Both the position numbers and the translations under genes were made by a program. A DNA stretch of 64,000 nucleotides from Cyanoderma ruficeps. Its lineage: Eukaryota; Chordata; Aves; Passeriformes; Timaliidae. Shown here piece after piece: positions 44,201 to 56,200 of the stretch. The stretch lies in contig VZDJ01004378.1 in NCBI GenBank assembly GCA_008694505.1, positions 8,803,472 through 8,867,471 on the forward strand. The letters run 5' to 3'. A model generated the notes under the pieces. That model was not told the DNA's origin. It was given only the letters and a program-made list of their open reading frames with translations, and did not search any database. The stretch's first letter is position 1. Each line of letters begins with the position of its first letter.

Positions 44201-47200
44201 AGTAGCTGGTATATGAGAGTAGCTGGTATATGTATTCTTTCTCTCTCTCTCCCCTCCCTTCCTCCAGTTAAAGATTAATAACCATGTGCTGTTCTCACAT
44301 GAGAAATGATGACTGACAATTAGAGTTAACGATTTTATATTTCATTATTCTTATAACAGCCCCTTGAGTTACCCAGCTGTCAATCGGTATTCATCCTCAT
44401 CACTGTCATCCCAAGCTTCTGCTGAAGTCAGCAACATCACTGGGCAGTCAGAAAGCTCAGATGAAGTTTTTAACATGCAGGTATAATTTATTGTCCTGCT
44501 TCAAACTGTACAGAATTTTTCTTACAAGGCTATTTACTAAATTAATGCTTCTATTATTTCATTCCGAAATCTCGTAACTATTGCTGATATTTCTTTTAAA
44601 AACCAAATCTTCAAATGAGAGGTTAAACTCATTCACTTAGAAATAACTTTCTTATGTAACTGTTTTCGCTTGTTTAAATTAGAGCATTAATTTTTTACAA
44701 ATGTAATAAGTAATAATGGACTATGATGCAAAGTCGTCTGACCTTACATAGACTTTTCTGTCCAGTTGTCACATTGTGGTGTAATTATTTTACTGTATTA
44801 ATTACATTTCTATTGATTTAGTATTTTGCTACATCTTTGTGTAGTTAGAATAATGCTCTTCATACTGATTTGCTATTTTGAATTACTGATAAACTACTCC
44901 TCAGAAGTTAAAAGTTCTTTGTTCTAGTGAAAAGTGTGCTATCAAGCTTTGTTTTCCAAACCAGTAAATGTGATGTGGTAACAACAACATCTCTTCTATG
45001 CACAGCCTAGTCCTTCTACCTCAAGCCTGAGTTCCACTCATTCTGCTTCACCTAACGTGACCAGTTCTGCTCCATCCAGTGCCAGAGGTCAGTGCTCATC
45101 TGCTCTGGTAAACCATATTAAATGACTCTTGATACGTTATACAGCTGAATTTCTGCATGATGTCGCTGGTCAGACATCATAGTTAGCCAATTACTTGAGG
45201 AATCTCAATTATTAGAGACAGAGGATTTTTTTTTTGTCATAAGCATAGAATTGAAATGTCGGAGTTTCGCTGCATGAATTTAATCGCTAAACATATTTAT
45301 ATTCCAGCTTCTCCTCTGTTGTCTGACAAACATAAGCATTCCCGAGAAAACTCTTGCCTGTCTCCCAGAGAGAGGCCCTGCAGTGCCATCTACCCTACTC
45401 CTTTGGAAACTTCTCAGGTAAGAAGTTTGTTGGGAATCCTCAGAGCACAAAGAGCTAGGAAGACACTAAAGGTGCATGTTTGGACTTCAAGCAGATTTGG
45501 TGTCTGTTCACTGTTGTAATTTTTCAAGGTTTTTTTAATGTTTTTATAAGCAAATACTCTAATTTTAGACATAAGAGATGTGAATAGAATACATAGTGCT
45601 TGATCACGTTTCTGCTTGATTTCTTTAGGTGTAGGTCTGTTTCTTTACGTTTACTTGCTGAAGTGAGAGAGAGATGCAGAGACTTACCAGATGACAAAGC
45701 CTGCTTGTGTGGAACAACAAGCATTTGTTCAATCTAGGGAAGAAGACAAAGAATGAAAAACTCTTATCGTGGCAGTTGTCCTTGTTGAGCTCCCCTTTGT
45801 TTCTTCTGAGAAAGCTAATCCTAGCCACTGTGAAATAATACCTTGTTCCATGTGGCAATTTTGATTTTCCGAAAAGAATGATAGACATTTTGTTACTCCA
45901 GAGAAAAGAATGTACTGTGTTCTTGCCTTAAAATACAGTTACACAGGTCTGTGTGAAATGTGTATTTTTTTAGTATTCTGAAATTCAACATGAGCTTGGT
46001 AAGCTGGCCAATACTGAATCCTTATTTCATCTTTTCTTCTTAGTGGACCTATTTTCCTAAAGTGCTTTTCTTTAACACTGTAGCTGTTTTAATCCCTGCC
46101 ATCACACAAAGCACCTCTTGCCAAAGCTGAGAAAGATGTGAACGTACATACAGTGTTAAAGGCTCTCCGTTCAACACTCTCATGTCTACCAGAAGTTTTA
46201 CTGCTGATAAAAACCAGATCCAGGATTCTTTATTTTAGAAATAAATTGGTTTCTCATTAGTTCTTTCCTTGTACCTTGTTTCTTCAGTTATTGAATTGAC
46301 TCTTGATTCAGTTTTTAATCTCTTTTCTTTTTAAGTCCTCGTGCTTTTACCTGAAGACTTAAGAAGTAATACTGAGGCTTAGTCAGACTTAAGGACAGTT
46401 CTCGGGAAGTACTTAGAGCAGATAGATCTACTGGGCACTTTGTCAGTGTTAGTGGAGCCAAAACAACAGATACGAAAGATCAGGGGATGCTCTTTAAATA
46501 AAGCGGTTTTACAGTTTGCCGCAAAGAAAAATTATCCCATTTTTGCTCCCAGACTACAAACTCTTGCTTTGCCAAGTGGAATGCGACTTCTATCCCCCAC
46601 TCTATCCGAGATTGCATAAGGGAGGCTGAGGAGCTCGTAGGCCCAGTCTCCACTCTCTCTGAGACTCGCCCAGCAGCAAAGTCTCCCAATCTGTCTCTAC
46701 CCTCAGTGTCCAATGAGAGGGTAAGTAGAAAATTAACTTGCTCATACAGTGAAGTATATTTCAAAGATGAGAAGCTCTGACGGTTTCTTTCTGCCCTTAT
46801 AACCATAAATGAGGATATATCTTTCTGGGGAAAGGTGAAATTTCTTTCTCTGCTGTTCCCTCAGCAGTAAAAGTGGACTGTGATCAGAAACAAAATCCTG
46901 ATTCTCTGCCTTCTGATAAAGAAGGGAAAAAGAATTCCTCAGGACAATTGTAAGGAGATATCTTAGAGATACCTGCTATTCTCACTTAAATTTAGCTGCT
47001 CAAACTGTTCCTTGTCCTTTCTCCTTTTGTTCTAACACCACTTCAACAGTGTTGGTTGGAGCTTCACACTGAGAGGAAAGGACCACCCATTTATGAATTA
47101 CTTTGTTACAGCTTGATGAAACCGATTTTCACATTAGTGTTCCAACTGTGAGAGATGAAATACACAGGCAAATTCCTGAACTTCAAGTCTTTCAGGCCAT

Positions 47201-50200
47201 AGCTACCTTATTTAAGGAAGTTTGATGGACTTCACAGAATAAGACCACAGCAGTACTTCATCCACTTCCTCATTGAAATTGATACTCAAGGTTATGTACA
47301 GATGTTTTGAGTCAATATTCATTTTTGCTTGCTTTGTGGTCTCTGGCTGAATGGTTGTACAGTGTCTCTCCAGCTCTTCCCATACTCTGAAGAGGAATGT
47401 CTGCTATCATTGACTGGTGATTGACAAGTCATCTTAGTTTTTTGTGCTATTATTCTTCCTATTGAAGCTTTTTGAATTTCACATTTTTGGGGGTTTTTAT
47501 TTCTGTGTCATTAAACATCCTGTGATTGCTCTTGTTCTTTCATATGATTTTATATCTCATTCTTTTTAGTATGTCTTTGTTTTTCTGTATTTCATTCAGC
47601 TTTTGTCTCTTTATCTCCTCCAAATTCAGTTGCTTTTTCAGTCGTTGCTTTTACCTTTGCAACAGAAAACAGACTTCAACACTTGTCCATCACGTCCCAG
47701 TGCACTGCAGACTCACACGGCAGTGAACACTCAATCCAGACCAGGCAGGAACATACAGTCACTCTTCCTATCACATCAGAGTACATATGTAGGTTTACCA
47801 CCTCAGTTTCATGGTAACTCCAGGAAAACAGATATTACCTGACCCAGAATGACTCTCATATGACATACAGCACACCTGCTGTAGCTCAAAGTCTCCCAAA
47901 AGCATTTTGTCTCTGAGATTTTAAAGCGAAGTTGAATTGGGCTTAAGTATTTGTTCCTCACTTTGTAACATGAAGCTGCAACATAATAGACCAATGATGA
48001 TCACTTTGCAGCTGGGTTTGCCATCTTGTGGAACCACAGCATAGTGCTTCACCAACTTGGCACAGTGCTCTGTGAACACTGGAAAGATACACAATAATAT
48101 GATCGTATTTGGATTTCATAGTTCATCTGATCTTTCTTTTAAAGAAAAAAAAGTAAGAAAAAAATTCATCTGTTCCCATTTCCTCTTGAAAGTACATCTG
48201 AATTACTTGCAGGATTAACTGTATGCTGTTTACGTATGTTTTCAAGACAAACTAGTGATCCATGGATTATTTGAATGCTGCCAAAGGAAATAAATGGTAT
48301 AATTTAAATTTTTTCGTAAATTTTCGTAAATGAAATGGATTTTAAGAAAATGAAGGACAAACATGCTTTATGGGTCAGCTCTTATCCACAAGAGAAGTAA
48401 GAAGACTGCTACCAAAAAGTCAGGGCTGAAAAACAATACACAATACTTTTCTTAGGTAACAGCCGTAACTTGAATATTATCTTATTCAGATCCTGATTCT
48501 GTAATGAAATTATTGCAAATCTATCTTTCTATTTTTAAGTAATCTATTAAGATATCTCTTTAGGAATGAGCTTTATTATGTTTTTTTAAGGTGATGGAAA
48601 CTGTCAGAACTCAGTACATAATAATCCACCCTTTCTGTGTGTACAGTTTTCAGAAAACTAGTCTACTCCCAATCTGTATACACATAATTTTTTTAAACTG
48701 TTTATGTTCTTATGTGATATCTCTCTACCTCCTAAGCTGACCTGGGGGAGGGGATGAATAATAACAAAAATACACTGGGTTTTCTTAGTGGCTACTGAAA
48801 TATAACAGCAGCTAGGTGTAAACCATCCTGTTCTCAATTTACAGAGGATGCTATTTAATCACATTGGAGATGGTGCTTTGCCACGAAGTGATTCCAATCT
48901 GCCCGGCTCTGACAAAGGTAAGTGGAAATGCTACAACTCGCCAATGTTTGAAGAATGAAAATTTAATTACTCCATCTTGTTCCTCTAGAATGCCAGTTCT
49001 TTTGTGTGCATGCTGTCATCTCCAAGTGTCAAAACATTCTAACCGACTAAATAAATTATGGTTAACAAATCTAAATGTCAAAACACTTTGCCAAAAAGGG
49101 AAGGACTGAATTTTGCACTCAAATAAGGCCCAGAAGTTTGCAGGGGGGTGTGATAGAGCAGCAGATTTCATCAGGCTGCCTGTGAGACCTGTCCTTTCTG
49201 CTTCTCAAGAGAGACATGTGAGGGGAAGAGCCAAAAAAGCCAACTTCTGGAGAACGGGGCATAGAGAAGGTAAAGAGATGGACAGAATCCTGAAGTTTGG
49301 TATCCACAAGTCCTGTTTACCAAATATAACTCAGGGTGCCTCTGCTTACACTTGGATTGAAAACACCAATTTGTGGTTTCTTGCATTTTGGGGATTTGGT
49401 TTTTAATTAGACTAAATGAGAAATAGATGCATTTCCATAGAAAAAATATTGCCTCTTATAATTTTGCACACGGGGAAGTCCAATATTGTTGGCATAGTAA
49501 TTGTTTGCCATGATTTCATTATGTGCCTCACATCTATAATATGCTCCATCATTTCATTATGGTACTTTTGTGGAATGCTGAATAAAGGAAACGGTAAAAT
49601 AAGTGTATAGAAAGTAACTATTTTAATAATATGCTGTAATAAGAACTGACCAGTAATCAGATTTTCTCTAATAAGAGCTGTGTTTTATAGGTATTTTTGT
49701 CTTTACATTTTTATGAAAACACAGGTGGAATTTTTTCACAGAGCTTAAAAACATATGAAATAACTTAACGTGGAAATAGCAAAACTTTTCCGCTGCCCTA
49801 TGCAGCTAAGTACATAGCAGAATTGTTTAAATGAAGTATTCTCTCCTGAAGGCTTTAGCAGTCCAAAAAGCTGATTGCTTGGATGGCTTAAAGGAAAAAA
49901 ATTGGATTGTCAAGAGATTCAGGCATTTGAAGTACCTAGGTCTGGTGCCAGGTGATTTTTAGGATGAGGGCAAAGCCACGCTGTTGAGTGACACCTTACA
50001 ATAAAAAGCAAATACTGCATTGCATATTTTGGCAATAACAAAGCAAAATGATCCTCTAGAAAATAGTTTATTCTGTTCACTGATCCCAGGGTCAACTTAA
50101 GTGCAATTATATTGTAACAATATTGTTTCAGATATGAGACCAGTGATTTTTTACTGTACTTACTGTATTAAGTCTGGTGTGTAGTGGGGTTGCCATCCTG

Positions 50201-53200
50201 AGAGCTCTCAGAGTTTTTATCATAGTGTTAATTGATGCCATCAATTAGCAACAATGCTTTGCTTTTTCGTTTCATCTTTGTAAATAAACACAGGGTCTTT
50301 GCATGTGATTCTCTACTCACAATTGAAACAAGTAAACAAGAAGGAAACTGTCATGGCAGGGCAAGAGGTTTGAGGCTTCTGAGGTGTGGGATTTTTTTGG
50401 TGGTGTATTTGGGAGACAAATGGGAAGGTTTGAAGCGGTTATTTTCAACTCCTTTTTTTTTTAAGAACTGTAATGAAAGTTGTATTTTTCCAATTAATTT
50501 TCCTGCCCATGTTATATGCCTTGTTCTTCTTTCCAATATTGGTGACTTCCTGATGACATGAGATAATCAAGTTCTATCAAGGAAGCTGTTCCAGATCTTA
50601 CGGGACATTCAGTTAAATAGATTCTGACCAGGGTAACAGACAAAGAAAACAGCCACTTTTATGCATGTCAAGGTGACAGTCAATTTACATGAGCAAGCAG
50701 AGATCCTTGACTGCAGTGGTCATGGTGTCTTGGGACCCTTGTCCCGCTTGCCAGGCTAGCTCTGACACCGGCCCCAGTGCGAGGTACGGTCCAGTATCCG
50801 GGGATACCTTCCTCATCCTGTGGGCCCTTGCTGCAGCGGCAGCCTGAGCAGAGACAAGGAAAAGAAGGAAGGACTCTGGAGGGTGGACAGCAACTGGAGT
50901 TTATTGATGTCCATGAGGGACCACCTCACCACCAGAGAGTCTGCCCAACAGAGCCCCGATCATCTCTGTGCAGCACCTTAAATGCAGGGGAGGGGCAAGG
51001 GGAAGGGTGCAGTGTGGGACAAATCAGAACAAATCTGGGGGTGGTTCTGTACATAAAAGACAGAGAGTGGAACAAATCAAGGAGGCAAGGGAGGGAACCA
51101 CAGGGATCCTGCCAAATCACTCGACGCCCTCACTGGAACTTTCTAGAACCAGGGAGAGGCGCCAAAGTGACTGACAGGACTCGGAGTTTACATAATATAA
51201 TGATTGACAAATAACAGTAACTGGGGAAAGCCCAAGAAGGGTTTAACATGGGGATACAAGGAACAAACCGTTATAACTTATACAAACATCATGAAAGCAA
51301 GGAACAAATGCATACACAGAACTGATAAAACTAAAACCACACCACTACAATTGACCAGAGATTCAAACAGTGTACAGAAATTTTCTCAGTTCATAATAAT
51401 TTCTTAATTTGATACTTTTGCTGTCAGACATTTTTAATTTCTTCCAATTTTTAGTCCCTACATTTTGTGTCCTTCTTTCCACCTTCTTTCAACTCTGAAT
51501 TTGTAGTCTATGCAGGCAACACAAGAAGGTTAGCACAGAAAGCTTTATGAAGGAGGTCGATAGGAACGGCAAGTTCCTTTCTCTGGTACCTTCTGTAGAT
51601 AAAATGAGTTAATGGGAGCAGTGTATGAATAGTCTATTCCTCTCTGCCTGGAAACCTCTAAATAGGAGTCTGGTGTAGAGACAAACTGATTATATTAACA
51701 AGCTTCAAGCTCATCTCCCTTTGTGGCTGGATTTGCAGTGCACCAGAGTGCAATCTCAGCTGCTGCTGCTGTTGATGGCTGCCACTGCTAGTCACAAACC
51801 GACCTGAGGGCCAGGTGCATCCTTCAGCTTTGCAAGTGCAGGTGTAATCAGGAGAGCTTTTCAGGCATGCTTATTGAGTCGTTAGGGGTTTGAATTCTGT
51901 GGTTTTATCCTCATGGATAAAAGCAAGTCAGAGAACTGGAAGCCTCTGACAGTTTTTTCATTCTCTTCCAGCTGTAAACACCACCCCCAGCAGCTGGAGC
52001 CTGGACAGTGGGAAGGAAGCCAGAAACACATCAGAGAGTGGAAAGCTTATATCTCCTCCTGTACCACCAAGACCTGCACAGACTGGTGAGTTAATGGACA
52101 TCTCAGGTAAAACTCCAGTACTTGAGGGCTTAGATTCTTTCCACTCTGTTTGATGTTTAACTTCTTGGGCAGGTTAACTTATTATTTGATTTCTTACATG
52201 AAAGGGTGTAGAACTGCCTCTGCAGGTATTTTCATCTTGTTAATGTTCTCTGCAGTTTCCAATATTCTGCCCCTTCACTAATGAATGAGCAGTTTCAGAC
52301 AGTTCATGCTAGTACGAGGAAGGATGATCAAATTTAGTCTTTTGATTTTGTGATAATTGGAGGTTAGCAATCAGAAATGATCATTAACCACAAAGAATCT
52401 TACTGGCCAGAAAATGCACAGCAATCATGAAAGCACATGAGTTCTGTTACTATAACCATTTTGCCTTTCAAAAGATTGATTTCCATTTAAAGGAAAGGTT
52501 GCTCAAGTGATAATATAAATATAATTGTTCTCAAGGGAGTGAGTAAACTTTTTGTGTATTATACTTATGCCTCTGAGTTTGTCCAGGCATGTTTCTAGTA
52601 TATTTGGAGTAAATGTTTGATATATTATGTATTTTCTATTCTCCTTATTTGACTTACATAATATATTATAATACATAATATATTTCTTAAGAACAAAAAG
52701 GGAAAAGTTGTTATAGTGACTCTTTATTTAATTTGTTATCATTTGGTAGATTATAAATAAATTTACAGTGATATAAAATTTATCAGAAAAGGCAGATGCA
52801 GAAGTTCTTTATACTTGGTTGTACTGCAAGATAATCCAGAGAACAAAGCAAAATAAACAAAATCTCTAAAACTATTTACAGCCATCAGCCAAGGGACTAG
52901 AGATAATGCTTATGTATCAAATGATCTCCTATTCACTTAAAAAGATTTCTTAGTGAAATTGTAATGCCACAAGTGAAAGCACTGAAATCTTTCTAACTTT
53001 ACAGCATCACCAGCAAGACACATAGCCTCCATTTCCCCTTCTCCTGCTGGAAGATCACCAATGAAGGTACTGTCCTATTGCAGTGAATTGCCTTTGTGGG
53101 ACAGATCTTGTGTGTTGTGGGGTAGATGGTATATATTTAATGTACATAATTTGGGATGTTTTTTTCACACCATATATCTATACAAAAACCAGTGTTCTGT

Positions 53201-56200
53201 CTCCAACATGGAAGAAGGGAAGGTGCCAGGAAAACCTGTTGTGCGACCTATTCATCTTATTCTTCCATTATTCAGAGCTGTTGGATTAGAGGGTCCATTA
53301 GAGTATTCCCTGCTTCAATCATTTTAACATTCATTTTTCTCTGCAGGATGATCCAGGGAAGTTGTAAGAAGTTGCAGGTAGTTTGACACCTGCCAGTAGG
53401 AAACATTAAGCATAGACTGTCAATAAGCACTGGTTCTCCTCTGGCAATTAAATATCCAAAGTAATTTGAGATCCAGGCTAAAATGAGCAGGTTTCATTTC
53501 TGTTTCAAGATATTTGCATGTGCTGGTACCCACATATTGGTACCAGCTTTTTTCTGGAAAACTTGACTGAGAAATCTGTGTTTTCCACAGCTTTGGAGCA
53601 CACAAACATGCAGCCTGCTTATTCCAGGCAAACCCTGATGCTGTCAGAGTGCATGACACTGATCTTGGGGATGGATAGCCTCTGCCACCCATTGAAGCAG
53701 AGATGATTCCTCAGGTAGAAATGTCAGCAACATGGAAGGAGAGCAAATAGAAAGGAGCATGACTGGTGCTTCAGGCAGACAGATGAAAGGCCAGAGGGAA
53801 GCAGCCCTGCCAAAGTAACCCCTCAGCAACCCAATGCCTAACTAACACTGCAGAGATTCACATTGCCTGAGGAGGAAAACAGCACTCCAAAGTGTGGCTT
53901 GTCGAAGCTGGGTGTGTCCCAATTTCAGGAACACTGAAATGAAGCTCACACCATAGCAGTGAAGGAACAAAAACACTTTAATTTCAAAATCTGACTCCAT
54001 TATATACATTTTGTACAAAGGTCAGGGATTGGCTACACAGAACGCCACCTCTGAGCCTGGATGGTGGACATCACCATCAATCATTTCTTCTCTCAGAGGA
54101 GAAGTATGTAAACATTCTGAAAGTAGACATTGTTTAGATGAAGCTGCGTGAGAAAGTTCTTCACTAAGACAAAAAGACAGAAAGCTCAGGGCAACACCAG
54201 CGTACTTCCTTTCACCTTGAGGTCCCTAATTACAAGTCCACACTCATTGTCCTGTTTGGCTTCCCATAAGCCTGTAACATTTCTACTCGTGTCTGTGTAG
54301 AAATCCAAATTCATAACAAAGCAATTCTGCTGGCCATCAGAGTGCCCCACAGTCTTATTACCATTCTGCTGAAGTGAGCACCAATCCCACGTTTTGCCCT
54401 AATTACTTACTATGAAGCTCTTTAGAACATTAGGATCTTGTCCAAAAATGAGTGACCCTTCCTTTTCACCCTGAATGGACACAGTACTGATGATTCTTAG
54501 GGATGTTGAAGTTTGTCCTAAAATTCTTCTTCTGTAGGTTTGGACAGAATTTAGAATATAGTCTGGATTGGAAGAGGAATGCTGGCCCAAAATACTTCTG
54601 AGAAATGCTGGATCTCACTTTGAGCATCCATGAATTTCCAGACTATTTTGGTGTCGACTGATACTTGCTGCTGGTAAAACTACACTTTTGCCAGAGCCAA
54701 GTGGTTACCCGTTCAGGCTTTGTATATTTGCAGTTGTTCTGAATGACAAAAGCAGAAGTCCTAAATCTTGTATATGGTCACTCATTCCAAATGTCCAGTG
54801 TTCTTGGAACTGGAGTCGAACACATAATTTATTTGAAAACCTTGACCCTGGATGTTTGTGGGAGTAGGAGTGCAGCTGCAGCCTCCTCACATAGAAATGG
54901 AACATGAAACAAGTAGTTAAACAGGCTCTCCAGAAAGTCTGAAATGTCTTCACCAGGTGTTGGGCTTTAAATAAAACTCACTTTGCTTTTTGACAGCCAT
55001 ATACATGGCTCAGATTTTAGCCTTTCCTCTAACAGCGTGCTACCAGGGAAAACCATCCTAGTACAAAACCCAGTGATGTAAATGAAGACTTCTTTTTCTC
55101 CATTGATTTCAGTGCTCTGTGGATCCAGTCCTAGATGGATAACTAAAATTGTCTCAACAGCATAAAGTCAGTACAGCCATTTCTGAACACCCCTGCCCCT
55201 CTCCTCCTCCTCCACACCCAGCCTTTGTTGCATGGCTCACACTCTCACCTCAAGCTGAGCAACTGAGCATCAACCAGTCTAACAAGTATCGGAATGAAAA
55301 AGTTGTCTTTATTTTGATTTATCCATCCCTTTTTTAGCCTGAGGCTTGAGGCCAATAAGTCAGGATTGTCTCAGATGACTCCAGTCATAATTAAATATGT
55401 TGCAAAAAAATTTTAACTTGGAAAGTGTGGGCTAACCTTTTACAGTTTTCAGTTGAAGTCGCTTCACTGGAATAGAACTGCTCAATGGTTTTAGGTAGGT
55501 CTTTATTGTCCATGCCTTTTATTTATCATCAGCACTGTTGTTGCTGCTTGGGCCCTCAGCTCCTGGTCCCTCACCATCCCTCACTGACCTGTGAGGCTAC
55601 TGGTGCAGCCTTGGCCACCTGTCCTCTCCATAATGGCCCTTGTCCCTGAGGCACACGTAGTGTGTTGTGTTTGTATGTCTAAGGAACACCTGGGAGATGG
55701 GGAAGAGGAAGGATGGTGATGCTTTAATCTCCTGCCATTCTGCTGCTGCCCTAAATGGGAACAGAGAAGGGGGCTGGCACCCAGCAGCAGCTCTTACCTC
55801 AATACCTGCTTTGTGCTACTGCTCTGAGACTGGTTGTATGGTACACTCAGAAATGATGCCATGATGTAAATGCACTTTTCACTGCATGGCAGTTCACTGA
55901 AAGCTGTGAGAAAAGCTTTGGAAATTGAACTTGGGATATGAGAGCCTGCAGTAGCAGCAGTGACTGGGCTTTGGCGTTAGGGGGCAGGACACTCCCAGGT
56001 ATGCCTGGTGTGCCCGGTGATGCATTCCGCTTCCAGCTGGGAAAACTAGGGGTGAGTTCTAAAGACTTCCAGATTTTTCCAGGGTATTATGATATTACTA
56101 TCATAATAACATTTAAAAACAGTTTTACTTCCACTTATATGAATTACTGGCGTGACCACTATCTAAGGTGTACCCAGGCACTACTGAAATGAGCTTTTAA

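Larger units (their letters stand above)
45418..48844 (+). other. DOCK4: DOCK4 intron hosting candidate alternative exons (3.4 kb)
   Basis: GT-AG, phase 0, acceptor tgttctcaatttacag. Two stretches inside have acceptor, open frame 0 and donor (46553-46720, strong; 47666-47788, weaker). A short ttttcgtaaa duplication lies near 48311. No transposon recognised. Confidence 0.85.
48918..51971 (+). other. DOCK4: DOCK4 intron with solo LTR (3.1 kb)
   Basis: GT-AG, phase 1, acceptor cattctcttccag. Contains a 638-base antisense solo LTR (50712-51349). The rest shows nothing recognisable. The open frames near 49113-49406 lack supporting splice sites. Confidence 0.86.

Noticed and set aside
46480..46806. 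108-codon minus-strand open frame
   Set aside because: It is the shadow of the candidate cassette exon at 46553-46720 on the other strand. The plus strand has the splice sites and the right phase.
50777..51214. 145-codon + strand open frame
   Set aside because: It lies entirely across the antisense LTR and its edge. Its composition is that of the LTR read backwards, with no protein likeness or splice sites.
51746..51810. Possible exon after acceptor ggctggatttgcag in the LTR-bearing intron
   Set aside because: In the required phase it meets a TAG within about 50 bases and no good donor precedes it.
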